A stretch of DNA of 64,000 nucleotides. Origin: Cupriavidus necator N-1. Its GTDB lineage: Bacteria; Pseudomonadota; Gammaproteobacteria; Burkholderiales; Burkholderiaceae. This document shows positions 1 to 9,040 of the stretch, in pieces (position 1 is the first letter of the stretch; the number at the start of each line of letters is the position of its first letter). Where the stretch lies: the NCBI RefSeq assembly GCF_000219215.1, contig NC_015727.1, forward strand, positions 372,001 through 436,000. Reading direction: 5' to 3'. Below the pieces are notes generated by a model. It saw nothing but the letters and a program-made list of their open reading frames with translations, ran no database searches and had not been told where the DNA came from. A program made the translations under genes and the position numbers.

Positions 1-2
1 GA

Positions 3-203
3 AAGCTCGGTTACTCGGAGTCGGCGGATCCACATGTCGAAATGAGCGGTGTAGGATGCGCGTTCGCGCTCACCCGCAACAGCTATGCAGGGATTAGTAT
101 CGCGGCGATCAACTCGAGGATGCCGGCGAAGCGTCGCGCGGAACTGGGCGAGTTGCTGATACGAGAAGTCAGCCCGTTCGGGTGGCACGGCGAGGAACAA
201 TAG
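3..203 (+). CDS. C-terminal fragment of a probable IclR-type regulator (5' end outside window)
   Basis: An open frame enters from the left edge and ends at TAG 201-203, giving 66 residues. The end contains GISIAAINSRM followed by an amphipathic stretch with RRAELGELL, which resembles the last strand and helix of the effector-binding domain of IclR regulators. The frame has no start inside the window, so it is the end of a gene beginning upstream. It converges on the IclR gene ending at 241, with only 37 bases between the two stops. The family call is a resemblance by eye on a short piece; another small-molecule-binding regulator is possible. Confidence 0.4.
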   Translation, partial: KLGYSESADPHVEMSGVGCAFALTRNSYAGISIAAINSRMPAKRRAELGELLIREVSPFGWHGEEQ

Positions 204-240
204 ACTTTGCGCGGCATGGCGCGGTTGGCCCCGCCTGGTA

Positions 241-1029
241 TCACATCAGCTGTCGGGCCAAGGCTTGCAATTTTGGCCCGATCTCTTCCAGCAGCCAGGA
301 TCGGTTCAGTGGACGTCCCTGGAACGCGCAGTTAAGCGCCGCAGGCTCTCCGCGATCAATTCGGCCGAGTGGCACGGCCACCGCCTGCACATCGGGAAAG
401 ATTTCGCCAACCGACACGCAGGCCCCCCAGCGCGAATACTCGGCCATGTTGCGGCGTAACTCCGCCTGGTGCCGCTGCCACTCCTCCGGCGCGCGGACCC
501 GCAACTGGTTCATCAAGGCCTCGCGCTCTGATGGCGCGCATGACATCAGGTAGGCTCGCCCGATCGCGGTCCCGGCGAGGGACTGCCGCGTCCCCACATC
601 CAGCGGATAGACCTTGTGGTGGTGCGAGCGGATTGCCTCGATATAGACGACGCTGAGGCGGTCTCGGATACCGATCGACACTGAGCCCCCCGTGCTTTCG
701 GCAAGTTCGAGCAGGTAGGGTCGTGCGCGCCGGCGGATCGTGAACAATTCCAGCAGCGGGTAGCTCAGCGAGAGCACCGCACTTCCGAGCCGGTATTTGC
801 CGTGGGGCTCGTCCTGTGCCAGATAGCCCATCGCCACCAGCGTATAGGTCAAGCGCGAAATGGTCGCCACCGGCAACTCCAATCGGCGCGAGAGTTCCTT
901 GTTACCCAAAACCGGCTCCTCCGGCGTAAAGCAGCGCAAAAGAGCGATCCCGCGCGCCAACGTCGTGGCGAACTGGCGGTCGCCCTCGTATTCGAGGAGG
1001 TCGAGCGGTACGCGGCGCGGGACGGACAT
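241..1029 (-). CDS. IclR-family transcriptional regulator
   Basis: The product is a 262-aa DNA-binding regulator of the IclR family, the usual length. Residues 20-80 form the winged helix-turn-helix (NKELSRRLELPVATISRL around 43-60), and residues 85-255 form the GAF-like effector domain with the typical RRRARPYLLELAESTGGSVS segment. The ATG at 1029 (MSVPRR) was chosen because the family domain begins about 20 residues later; the same frame stays open to 2100, but that part lies antisense to the next gene. It is divergent from the carotenoid-oxygenase gene at 1147. IclR proteins usually control an adjacent divergent catabolic operon in response to an aromatic or acyl effector, so it is the likely switch for 1147-8783. 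The effector is unknown. Confidence 0.9.
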   Translation of the reverse strand: MSVPRRVPLDLLEYEGDRQFATTLARGIALLRCFTPEEPVLGNKELSRRLELPVATISRLTYTLVAMGYLAQDEPHGKYRLGSAVLSLSYPLLELFTIRRRARPYLLELAESTGGSVSIGIRDRLSVVYIEAIRSHHHKVYPLDVGTRQSLAGTAIGRAYLMSCAPSEREALMNQLRVRAPEEWQRHQAELRRNMAEYSRWGACVSVGEIFPDVQAVAVPLGRIDRGEPAALNCAFQGRPLNRSWLLEEIGPKLQALARQLM

Positions 1030-1146
1030 GAGTTGTTTATGACATATCGAAACAACGATCAGTATATCAAAAATACTGGGGCGTTCCTTGAGGTCCCTCC
1101 CTAGACTGGCGCCATTGATCTTCACCGCGCAACGGAGGCACTCAGT
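1030..1146. promoter_or_regulatory. divergent promoter region with two inverted repeats
   Basis: These 117 bases separate the divergent IclR and carotenoid-oxygenase starts. They hold two perfect inverted repeats: GTTGTTT at 1032-1038 with AAACAAC at 1050-1056, and CAGTAT at 1060-1065 with ATACTG at 1073-1078. The block is AT-rich against a GC-rich background. IclR proteins commonly bind palindromes in such divergent gaps, so these are candidate operators; no binding data exist here. A GGAGG ribosome site precedes the ATG at 1147. Confidence 0.5.
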
Positions 1147-2589
1147 ATGCAAGTCGACGACCTGCCCATCCTCGACAATCCCGCCCTGAGCGGCAACAAC
1201 GCAGGCATTCAGCGGGAAGACTCCTTTGACGAGTTGCCCGTGATCGGCTGCGTGCCGGCGGATCTGAATGGCCTGTATGTGCGCAACGGACCGAACAACT
1301 ACTTTCCACCTGACTGGCGCTACCACGCCTATGACGGCGACGGCATGCTGCATGCGGTGCGCTTCCGCAACGGCAAGGTGAGCTACCGCAACCGATGGAT
1401 CGCCACCAGCGCGCTGCAGGAAGAGAAGGCAGAGGGGCGCGCGCTGTGGAAGGGACTCAAGGAACCGCTGCGCGCGGACCGACCCGACGAGCCGCTCAAG
1501 AACACCTCCAACACCGATGTGAAGTACCACGCGGGCCGGCTGATTACCATGTGGTATCGCTCTGGTATGCCGTACGCGGTCGATCCCGACAGTCTGCAGA
1601 CCTTTGGTCCCGCCGATTTCAGCGGGGCCGTTACACGGATCTCGGCGCATTCCAAACCGGACGAGCACACCGGCGAGCTGATGTTCTTCGACTATGGCTT
1701 GACGCGGCCGTTTATGGAATACGGCGTGATCGGACCGGATCGAAAGGTCGTGCATCGCACCGAAATCCCGCTCGACGCGCCAAGTCTTCCGCACGACATG
1801 GCCATCACCGAGCACTACAGCATTTTGCACGACTTCCCGTTGCGGCCGGATGCCGAGGCGTTGCTCGCGGGCCGCTACAAGCTGCGCTTCGATGTCAGCC
1901 AGCCGTCGCGCTTTGCAGTGATTCCGCGCCATGGCCACGCAGATGAGATTCGCTGGTTCAACGCCAAGCCAACGTACATGCTGCACGTTGTCAATGCATG
2001 GGAAGAAGGCGACGAGATCGTGATGATCGGCACGCCGTACCGCATCCACGCAGGCCCCGACGGTCAGCCGGACGCGCGCAGGCTGGAGCGGACCATCCAT
2101 TTGCGACAGCGCGACTTCCTGCTCTACCAGTGGCGCTTCAATCTAAAGACAGGCGAGACGCGCGAAAACCCGATCGACGACGTGCTCAACACGGAATTCC
2201 CCGTCATCAACAGCATGTACCAGGGGCGCAGGAATCGCTGGTCGTACAACGTAGTGTTTCCGCATGGCGGCCACGAAGAGCCCCGCTTCCCGGGGCTGGT
2301 CAAGTATGACCTCGATACCGGCGGCTATGTCGCATACAGCGCCGGCCCGCGCCATTTCTACAACGAGCCCGGCTTCGCGCCGCGCGACAACAGCATGGCC
2401 GAAGACGACGGCTACTTGGTCTGCTTTGTCTGGAACCCCGTTGACGCCCGCTCGGAAATTCAGGTGTTTGATTGCAGGGGCGCGAACCTCGCCCAAGGAC
2501 CGGTTGCGCGCGTACTGTTGCCACGCCGCGTCCCCAACGGTTTTCACGCCACCTTTGTCAGTCAAGCGACGCTCAATCGTTGGAAGTAA
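1147..2589 (+). CDS. carotenoid-cleavage-type oxygenase (lignostilbene/isoeugenol oxygenase-like)
   Basis: A 480-aa non-haem iron oxygenase of the carotenoid cleavage dioxygenase family, which splits C=C bonds of carotenoids, stilbenes or phenylpropenes into carbonyl products. The four family iron ligands are visible: H168 (ISAHSK), H216 (LPHDMAI), H280 (MLHVVNAWEEGDE) and H467 (GFHATF). Length matches bacterial lignostilbene dioxygenases and isoeugenol monooxygenase. There is no signal peptide, so it should be cytoplasmic. It starts 117 bp from the divergent IclR gene with a good GGAGG site, and the CoA ligase follows after 3 bases, so the cleavage product is probably converted to an acyl-CoA. 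Family is certain; substrate is not. Confidence 0.9.
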   Translation: MQVDDLPILDNPALSGNNAGIQREDSFDELPVIGCVPADLNGLYVRNGPNNYFPPDWRYHAYDGDGMLHAVRFRNGKVSYRNRWIATSALQEEKAEGRALWKGLKEPLRADRPDEPLKNTSNTDVKYHAGRLITMWYRSGMPYAVDPDSLQTFGPADFSGAVTRISAHSKPDEHTGELMFFDYGLTRPFMEYGVIGPDRKVVHRTEIPLDAPSLPHDMAITEHYSILHDFPLRPDAEALLAGRYKLRFDVSQPSRFAVIPRHGHADEIRWFNAKPTYMLHVVNAWEEGDEIVMIGTPYRIHAGPDGQPDARRLERTIHLRQRDFLLYQWRFNLKTGETRENPIDDVLNTEFPVINSMYQGRRNRWSYNVVFPHGGHEEPRFPGLVKYDLDTGGYVAYSAGPRHFYNEPGFAPRDNSMAEDDGYLVCFVWNPVDARSEIQVFDCRGANLAQGPVARVLLPRRVPNGFHATFVSQATLNRWK

Positions 2590-2592
2590 ATC

Positions 2593-4341
2593 ATGATCTT
2601 GGTATCCAGGGACAAAATCGAAGACTATGTCGCGCGCGGATGGTGGGGCGAGCGGACTCTTGGCGCAATGTTCGTCGAGACCGCGGTGCGGCAGCCCACC
2701 GCCTTCGCAGTCGCCGACCCACCTAACCGGTCTGAGCTGTGGGGCAAGGCGGCGCAACAGTGGACGTGGGGCGAACTGCTCGAGCAAGTCGGCCGCTACA
2801 CCGCCTGGCTGCACCGGCAAGGTTTGCGCAAGGACGACATCATTGTGCTGCAGCTGCCGAATTGCGTTGAGCTGCACGCGCTATACATTGCTTGTGCCAT
2901 CTCCGGCGTCATCGTGTCGCCTGTGCCGATGCAGTACCGCGGGCATGAGCTGTCCCATGTGCTGAGCACCACCAGCGCCAGGTTCGCCATCACGACGCAG
3001 CGCGTCGGTTCCTTTCAAGCGGCCGAGCAGTGGTCCGCCTACATGACGCAATGCGTCGCGCTGGAGCAAGTCTGGTCCTATCGGGACGGTTCGGGCGACG
3101 CCTTGCCGCCTGCCATCGGCGACCTTGACGCCGCGCTAGCGGCCACCACTGGGTGGAACGCGGCGGCGCTATGCGCGCACATGGAGGCGATTGGCCTGAC
3201 GGCGCATGACGTCTTCACCATCTGCTGGACTTCCGGCACCGAAGCCCGCTCCAAGGGGGTGCCGCGCAACCACAATGAGTGGCTGGTGGTCGGTCAGTCG
3301 GTAGTGGAGGCCGGCCGCCTGCAGCCCGGCAACCAGCTCCTGATTCCTTTCCCCTTCGTCAACATGGCGGGAGTCTCGACCAGCCTCGTGGCGTGGCTGC
3401 TGATCGGCGGCGGCTTGCATCATCACCACCCGTTCAACATCGAGGTATTCCTTACGCAGTTGCGAACCAGCCTGATCGACTATACGGTGGCGGCCCCGGC
3501 TGTGCTGAGCCGGCTGCTCAAGGAGCCGGAACGTCTCAGCGAAGTCGACCTGCAGCGCCTGAAGCGCATCGGTTCGGGCGGCGGTCCGCTGGCGGACTGG
3601 CTGGTGGCGCAGTTCGCGCAGCGCTTCAACGTCGAAATCGTCAATTACTTCGGCTCGAATGAAGGCGCGGCACTGTCGTCGACGCCGGAGGACATCCCCG
3701 ACCGCAGCCAGCGCGCGTTGTACTTTCCGCGCATGGGAGTGCCCGGTTACACCTGGTCGCACTCCAATGCCAAGCGAATCCGCACGCGCCTCGTCGATCC
3801 CGATACTGGCGCGGAGGTCGATGCGCCAGGCCACATAGGCGAACTCCGCTTCCAGGGACCGGCGATCTTCAGCGGCTATTTCAACGCCCCGGAGCTGTCG
3901 GCACGCGCCTTCGACGAGCAAGGCTACTACCGCACCGGAGACCTGTTCGAAATCGCTGGAGATCGTCATCAGTTCTATCGCTTCGCAGGGCGCCACAAGG
4001 ACATCGTGATCCGCGGTGGCATGAATATCTCGTCGGAGGAAGTCGAGAACCTGCTGCTTGGGCACCCCGATGTCCGGGAGGTGGCGGTAATCGGCAGCCC
4101 CGATCCGACACTGGGCGAGCGGGTCTGCGCGGTAGTAGTGCCGCAACCGGACGCCACCGTCACTTTGCCTGCGCTGGTGGCGCATTTGCGCGCCGAAGGT
4201 GTCGCAGCCTTCAAGCTGCCGGAGCAACTGCTGATCACGGCCGAGCTCCCACGCAACCCGGTCGGCAAGGTGCTCAAGCGGGAGTTGCGCCAGTTGCTGG
4301 CGTGCGTAAGTCAGAACACGAGTGCGGCGGTGCAGGGGTAG
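2593..4341 (+). CDS. AMP-dependent acyl-CoA synthetase/ligase
   Basis: A 582-aa adenylate-forming ligase that activates a carboxylic acid to its CoA thioester through an acyl-AMP. The phosphate loop reads WTSGTEARSKG at 212-222, unlike the usual TSGTTGxPKG, but the invariant T-S-G-T and K-G are kept. Further motifs are YRTGDL (447-451), the hinge GRHKDIVIRGGMN, and the catalytic lysine of NPVGK (K559). The start lies 3 bp after the oxygenase stop and the gene sits between two carotenoid oxygenases, so the two are surely co-transcribed. The acid activated is probably the oxidised product of alkene cleavage (inference). Confidence 0.9.
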   Translation: MILVSRDKIEDYVARGWWGERTLGAMFVETAVRQPTAFAVADPPNRSELWGKAAQQWTWGELLEQVGRYTAWLHRQGLRKDDIIVLQLPNCVELHALYIACAISGVIVSPVPMQYRGHELSHVLSTTSARFAITTQRVGSFQAAEQWSAYMTQCVALEQVWSYRDGSGDALPPAIGDLDAALAATTGWNAAALCAHMEAIGLTAHDVFTICWTSGTEARSKGVPRNHNEWLVVGQSVVEAGRLQPGNQLLIPFPFVNMAGVSTSLVAWLLIGGGLHHHHPFNIEVFLTQLRTSLIDYTVAAPAVLSRLLKEPERLSEVDLQRLKRIGSGGGPLADWLVAQFAQRFNVEIVNYFGSNEGAALSSTPEDIPDRSQRALYFPRMGVPGYTWSHSNAKRIRTRLVDPDTGAEVDAPGHIGELRFQGPAIFSGYFNAPELSARAFDEQGYYRTGDLFEIAGDRHQFYRFAGRHKDIVIRGGMNISSEEVENLLLGHPDVREVAVIGSPDPTLGERVCAVVVPQPDATVTLPALVAHLRAEGVAAFKLPEQLLITAELPRNPVGKVLKRELRQLLACVSQNTSAAVQG

Positions 4342-4384
4342 CACTGAATAGCCAGTCGATCAAATTTCATATAGCGAGTCAACC

Positions 4385-5860
4385 ATGCATGTCGAAGTCG
4401 TCGGAGAAATCCACCCTACGCTGGCGCTCGAAGGGCATCCCTACACTGCCGGGCCGTTCACCCCTAACTATCGCGAAGTCAATGCCGTTGACCTGGAGGT
4501 CGAAGGGACGATCCCGGCACGCCTCAATGGCGTCTATCTGCGCAACACCCAGAACCCCGTGCACCAGCCGCTCGGCAAGTTCCATCCGTTCGATGGCGAC
4601 GCGATGTTGCACCTGTTGAGCTTTCAAAACGGTCGCTGCGAGTACCGCAACCGCTTCGTCCGCACCAAGGCGTTCCAGCAGGAGCAACAAGCCGGGCGGG
4701 CGCTGTATGCCGGCCTGATCGACAAGCCGAGCTTGTCGGAGCTGCCGGGCTGGGGCGCGCGCGGCGGGCTGCGCGACAGCGCCGCGACCGACGTCATCGT
4801 CCATGCCGGAAAAGCCCTCGCGATGTTCTATCAATGCGGCGAACCATACCGGTTGGATGCACGTACCCTGGAATTGGAGGGGGTCGATGCCTGGGGCGCC
4901 GACGTGTTGCGGGACTGCGGCCTCTCCGCCCATGCCAAAGTCGATCCTCGCACCGGCGATCTGCTCTTCTTCAACTACAGCAAGGACGCTCCGTACATGC
5001 ATTACGGCGAGGTCGACCGGCAAAACCGGCTGGCGCACTACGTGCCGGTGCCGCTGCCGGGCCCACGGCTTCCGCACGACATGGCGTTCACCGAACATTT
5101 CGCTATCCTGAACGATTTTCCGCTGCATTGGGACGAAAACCTTCTGCCGCAAGGAAAGCACAAGCTCAGCTACTACCCCGACAAACCGTCGCGCTTCGCC
5201 ATCGTGCCGCGCCGCGGGGCCGCATTGGCGCAGATCCGCTGGTTCGAGGCAAGTCCGACCTACGTGCTGCATTGGCTCAATGCGTGGGAAGACGGCGACG
5301 AGGTGGTGCTGCACGGCTATCACCAGAAGACGCCCATGCCGAAGGCCGGCTACGACAACACCGGCAACACCATGGGGCCGGACCGTTATGGCCCCACGCT
5401 CTACGAATGGCGCTTCAACCTGCGCACCGGCGCTACGCGCGAACGCCGCCTGGACGAGCGCTATCTCGAATTCGGCATGGTCAACATGGAGTATTGGGGT
5501 AAGCCGTATCGCTACTCGTACAACATGATCGCGCATCCCGGCGCGTTCCTGTTCGACGGCATCCTGCGCTATGACCATACCACCGGCGAGTCGCAACAGT
5601 ACTTGTTCGGCGAGGGCCGCTTCGGCAGCGAATCGCCGATGGCGCCGTGCCACGACGCACAGGGTGAGGACGATGGCTATGTGGTCAGCTTCGTCACCGA
5701 CATGAACAATGACCGTTCCGAATGCCTGGTTCTGGACGCCCGCGATCTCGCCGCAGGGCCGGTCGCGCGCATTTTCCTACCCCATCGCATCAGCAGCGGC
5801 ACGCATGCGTGCTGGGCCGACGCAAGGGACATCCAGTCCGATTGGGCTGGCTTGCTGTGA
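4385..5860 (+). CDS. second carotenoid-cleavage-type oxygenase
   Basis: A 491-aa paralogue of the oxygenase at 1147 with the same four iron-binding histidines: H183 (SAHAK), H231 (LPHDMAF), H296 (VLHWLNAWEDGDE) and H474 (GTHACW). Like the first copy it is a non-haem iron C=C-cleaving enzyme. It differs most between residues 90 and 150 and in an extra loop near 310-325 (QKTPMPKAGYDN), regions that would shape the substrate tunnel. It starts 43 bp after the ligase, with only a weak ribosome site (GCGAG). Two copies in one operon suggest either successive cleavage of one molecule or cleavage of two related substrates; this is inference. Confidence 0.88.
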   Translation: MHVEVVGEIHPTLALEGHPYTAGPFTPNYREVNAVDLEVEGTIPARLNGVYLRNTQNPVHQPLGKFHPFDGDAMLHLLSFQNGRCEYRNRFVRTKAFQQEQQAGRALYAGLIDKPSLSELPGWGARGGLRDSAATDVIVHAGKALAMFYQCGEPYRLDARTLELEGVDAWGADVLRDCGLSAHAKVDPRTGDLLFFNYSKDAPYMHYGEVDRQNRLAHYVPVPLPGPRLPHDMAFTEHFAILNDFPLHWDENLLPQGKHKLSYYPDKPSRFAIVPRRGAALAQIRWFEASPTYVLHWLNAWEDGDEVVLHGYHQKTPMPKAGYDNTGNTMGPDRYGPTLYEWRFNLRTGATRERRLDERYLEFGMVNMEYWGKPYRYSYNMIAHPGAFLFDGILRYDHTTGESQQYLFGEGRFGSESPMAPCHDAQGEDDGYVVSFVTDMNNDRSECLVLDARDLAAGPVARIFLPHRISSGTHACWADARDIQSDWAGLL

Positions 5861-5881
5861 ACCCCCAACCGAGCCATTGAC

Positions 5882-7123
5882 ATGAGCCAATCCGCATATA
5901 TCCTCGGCGGCTACCAGACCGACTTCGCCAAGGTCTGGTCCCGCCACGGACAGGACATCTCCGACATCATCCGCGACACCACGCTCGGCACCCTCGACGC
6001 CTGCGCGCTCGATGCAGCGCAGATCGAGAGCATCCACGTCGGCAATGCGTTCGGTGAGCTGCAACGCCAGCAGGCGCACCTCGGCGCGATGGTGGCGCAG
6101 GTGGTGCCTGAACTGTGGGGCATACCTGCCATGCGCCATGAGGGCGCCTGCGCGTCGTCGTCGCTGGCAGTGCTGACGGCGATGGCGGAGCTCGAAGCCG
6201 GACGCTACGACTGCGTGCTGGTGCTGGGCGCCGAGGAGTTCAAGAACATCTCGGGCCACGAGGCCTCGAAGAATCAGAATTCCGCCGCGTGGCAAGGCCA
6301 CGAAGATATCGATTGCACCTTCATGTGGCCTGCGGCTTTCGGGCGCATCGCGCAGGAATATGAGCGCCGCTTCGGCCTGGACCGTAAATACCTGAACCGG
6401 ATCGCCGAGATCAACTACGGCAATGCCCGCCGCAATCCGTTGGCGCAGACCCGAAACTGGCAGTTCAATGCGGACAGCTTCACCGACAACGACGAAGCCA
6501 ACCCGCTGATCGAGCCGGGCACGCGCCGCCAGGACTGCGGCCAGGTGACCGACGGCGGCTGCGGCATTGTACTGGCCTCGCCGCGTTTCGCGCAGGAGTA
6601 TGCGCGCCGGCGCGGCACATCGGTCGACCAGCTGCCGCGTATCGCAGGCTGGGGACACCGCACCGCCGGCCTGCGCTTGCGAGACAAGTTGGAGCGCAGC
6701 CGTGATCAGGCCTATGTATTCCCGCACCTGCGCCACGCCATCGAGGACGCCTGGCGACGGGCCAATGTGACGGGTATTGAGGCGATCGACGGGGTCGAGA
6801 CCCATGATTGCTTCACCACTACCGAGTACGTGGCGCTGGATCACCTCGGCCTGACGCCGCCGGGGCAAAGCTGGCAAGCCGTGGAAGACGGCAGCATCGA
6901 ACCGGGCGGTCGGTGCCCGGTCAATATGAGCGGCGGCCTGATCGGATGTGGGCACCCGGTGGGCGCCACCGGCGCACGCATGTTGTTGGATGCCGCGCGC
7001 CAGGTGACCGGCACGGCAGGGGAGGCGCAAATCGAAGGCGCAAGACGGCTTCAGACACTGAATATCGGCGGGTCGTGTGCCACCGTGGCCAGCTTTGTGG
7101 TCGAGAGGGGAGGGCAAGCGTGA
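5882..7123 (+). CDS. thiolase family protein (lipid-transfer/SCP2-thiolase type)
   Basis: A 413-aa thiolase-like acyltransferase that would cleave a 3-oxoacyl-CoA with CoA, or catalyse the reverse condensation. The nucleophilic cysteine is C90 in GACASSS and the catalytic histidine is H358 in GCGHPVGATGA. The N-terminus (YILGGYQTDF) and the late ETHDCFTTTEY segment match the SCP2-thiolase branch rather than the biosynthetic acetyl-CoA acetyltransferases. It follows the second oxygenase by 21 bp and overlaps the next gene by four bases (GTGA), indicating translational coupling. It would release acetyl-CoA or propionyl-CoA at the end of the pathway encoded here. Confidence 0.87.
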   Translation: MSQSAYILGGYQTDFAKVWSRHGQDISDIIRDTTLGTLDACALDAAQIESIHVGNAFGELQRQQAHLGAMVAQVVPELWGIPAMRHEGACASSSLAVLTAMAELEAGRYDCVLVLGAEEFKNISGHEASKNQNSAAWQGHEDIDCTFMWPAAFGRIAQEYERRFGLDRKYLNRIAEINYGNARRNPLAQTRNWQFNADSFTDNDEANPLIEPGTRRQDCGQVTDGGCGIVLASPRFAQEYARRRGTSVDQLPRIAGWGHRTAGLRLRDKLERSRDQAYVFPHLRHAIEDAWRRANVTGIEAIDGVETHDCFTTTEYVALDHLGLTPPGQSWQAVEDGSIEPGGRCPVNMSGGLIGCGHPVGATGARMLLDAARQVTGTAGEAQIEGARRLQTLNIGGSCATVASFVVERGGQA

Positions 7124-7923
7124 AGCCGCTTGCTGATCTGCGTGCCGATACGAACGCGGCGATGCCGGTGCTGGCATGGCGGGACGGAAGCCTTGCGCAT
7201 ATTCGCTTCAACCGGCCGGCGGCACGCAACGCCGTCGACCTTGCACTGGCACGGGCCTTCCGCCTTGCCTGCGAAGAATTCGCCGCCGACACCGATGTTC
7301 GCGCACTGATTCTGAGCGGCGAAGGGCGGGCCTTCCTGTCCGGCGGCGATCTGCAGGCGATGACCTCGGCAATTGACAGCGCCGCCGAGATCGTCGACGA
7401 AATGCACGGCGCGCTTGCCGTGCTGGAGCGTCTCGAATTCCCGAAGGTGGCCGCCGTGCACGGCGCGATAGCGGGCGGTGCCATTGGCGTGATGCTGGCC
7501 GCGGATCTGATCGTCGCCGCGGACGATACGCGTTTCAATGTGGCCGCCGCGCTGGTCGGGGCGAGTCCCGAGTGCGGCACGACCTGGCGCCTGCCGCGCG
7601 CCGTGGGGCTGCGCCGAGCGCTGGAACTTGCGCTGTTGTGCGAGCCTCTTTCCGCGCCAGACGCATGCGCTGCCGGCCTCGTCAACCGCGTGGTGGCACC
7701 GGCGGAGCTGATGGCTGAGGCCGAGGCGATCGCGCGTCGCTTGGCGGCCGGCCCGCCGCTCGCCCTGGCGCTGACGCGGCGCTTGCTGCTCGATGCCAGC
7801 CAGCGCGATCTGACGGCCCAGCTACGCGCCGAGGCCGAAAGCTTCGCGCTATGTGCCGCGAGCGCGGACTTCGCCGAAGGCGTGACGGCGATGCTACAGA
7901 AGAGGCAGGCTAACTTTGGCTGA
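7120..7923 (+). CDS. enoyl-CoA hydratase/isomerase family protein
   Basis: A 267-aa crotonase-fold protein acting on acyl-CoA thioesters. The oxyanion-hole segment AAVHGAIAGGAIG and the active-site loop GASPECGTTW are visible, the latter carrying one catalytic glutamate. I place the start at GTG 7120, which overlaps the thiolase stop (GTGA); an ATG at 7162 is a possible alternative, though it would remove residues just before the core domain. The frame is open further upstream to 6808, but that part overlaps the thiolase and is not coding. It probably hydrates the enoyl-CoA before the SDR and thiolase steps. Confidence 0.85.
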   Translation: MKPLADLRADTNAAMPVLAWRDGSLAHIRFNRPAARNAVDLALARAFRLACEEFAADTDVRALILSGEGRAFLSGGDLQAMTSAIDSAAEIVDEMHGALAVLERLEFPKVAAVHGAIAGGAIGVMLAADLIVAADDTRFNVAAALVGASPECGTTWRLPRAVGLRRALELALLCEPLSAPDACAAGLVNRVVAPAELMAEAEAIARRLAAGPPLALALTRRLLLDASQRDLTAQLRAEAESFALCAASADFAEGVTAMLQKRQANFG

Positions 7924-7979
7924 CATCAATCGGATCGAGCGGACTGCTGCTCCGCTCGGTAAAAAAGTCGGGCGACAAC

Positions 7980-8783
7980 ATGAACAGTGAATTGCAGGAC
8001 ACACACAGGGCTGCATCCGTCGCCTCATCTCAGCGCTTCCGGCTGGATGGGCGCGTGGTGCTGGTCACCGGCGCATCGAGCGGACTCGGCAAGCACTTTG
8101 CATCTGTGCTGGCGGAGGCTGGCGCGCGTGTCGCGCTGGCCGCGCGTCGCGTGGACAAGCTGCAACCGATCGTCGAAGCGATCTCCCAGGCGGGCGGAAC
8201 GGCGTGCGCATTGGCGCTCGATGTGACCGACGCGAAAAGCGTCCAGGCCTGCTTCGACGCGATACCGTGGAGTACTCCGCAGGTGGTCGTCAACAATGCC
8301 GGGGTCGCGCTGACCAGGCCGGCGCTGGAGCAGAGCGAGGCGGACTTCAATGCCGTGATTGACACGAATTTGAAAGGGTGTTGGCTAGTCGCCTGCGAAG
8401 CCGGGCGGCGCATGGCGAGTGCCGGCGGCGGCAGCATTGTCAATATTGCTTCGATTCTCGGCGCCAGGGTGACGGCGGGCGTTGCACCGTATGCCATCTC
8501 GAAGGCTGGCGTGATCCAGGCGACCAAGGCACTGGCGCTCGAACTGGCGCGGCACCGGATCCGGGTCAATGCGCTATTGCCGGGGTACGTGATGACCGAG
8601 ATGAATAAAGATTTCCTGCGCAGCGACGCCGGAGAGAAGCTGCGCAAGCGCATTCCAAGCCGGCGCTTCTGTCAGCTGACTGACCTGGACGGGCCGCTTC
8701 TGCTGCTGGCATCGGATGCTGGCGCGGCAATGACCGGGACGACGCTGGCAGTGGATGGCGGACATCTGGTGAGTCCGCTGTGA
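7980..8783 (+). CDS. short-chain dehydrogenase/reductase (SDR)
   Basis: A 267-aa classical SDR. The nucleotide-binding motif TGASSGLG is at 30-37, NNAG follows near residue 104, and the catalytic YxxxK is Y171/K175 (PYAISKAG). The C-terminus ends with the usual LAVDGGHLVSPL. It oxidises or reduces a hydroxyl/keto group with NAD(P); next to a hydratase and thiolase, a 3-hydroxyacyl-CoA dehydrogenase role is likely but not provable. It lies 56 bp after the hydratase in the same operon. An untranslated stretch of 257 bp with no recognisable gene follows. Confidence 0.88.
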   Translation: MNSELQDTHRAASVASSQRFRLDGRVVLVTGASSGLGKHFASVLAEAGARVALAARRVDKLQPIVEAISQAGGTACALALDVTDAKSVQACFDAIPWSTPQVVVNNAGVALTRPALEQSEADFNAVIDTNLKGCWLVACEAGRRMASAGGGSIVNIASILGARVTAGVAPYAISKAGVIQATKALALELARHRIRVNALLPGYVMTEMNKDFLRSDAGEKLRKRIPSRRFCQLTDLDGPLLLLASDAGAAMTGTTLAVDGGHLVSPL

Positions 8784-9040
8784 ACGCCGCGCCTGGTCCC
8801 GCGCCGACGCCATGATTTTGAGGGCGAGCGGAGCAGGGTGGCGCGGAATGCCCTTGAGGTCCGATGCTTTCCGCGCCGACCAGGGAAATCCCACAGTGTG
8901 AGCCGTTCGTTCGATTCTGTTTTTTGCTGCCTGCGTTGTGCGCTCTAATTCGGCTATGAAGGAAAGCTGGCGCTGCAGGTCCCACCATGCCGGACCATAA
9001 GAAAGGCGGTCATGACAGCCGTCTACAGGAGACAAAGCGT

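Noticed and set aside
1030..2100. N-terminal extension of the IclR frame by about 357 codons
   Set aside because: The extra part lies antisense to the carotenoid oxygenase and lacks homology; the family domain begins just after ATG 1029.
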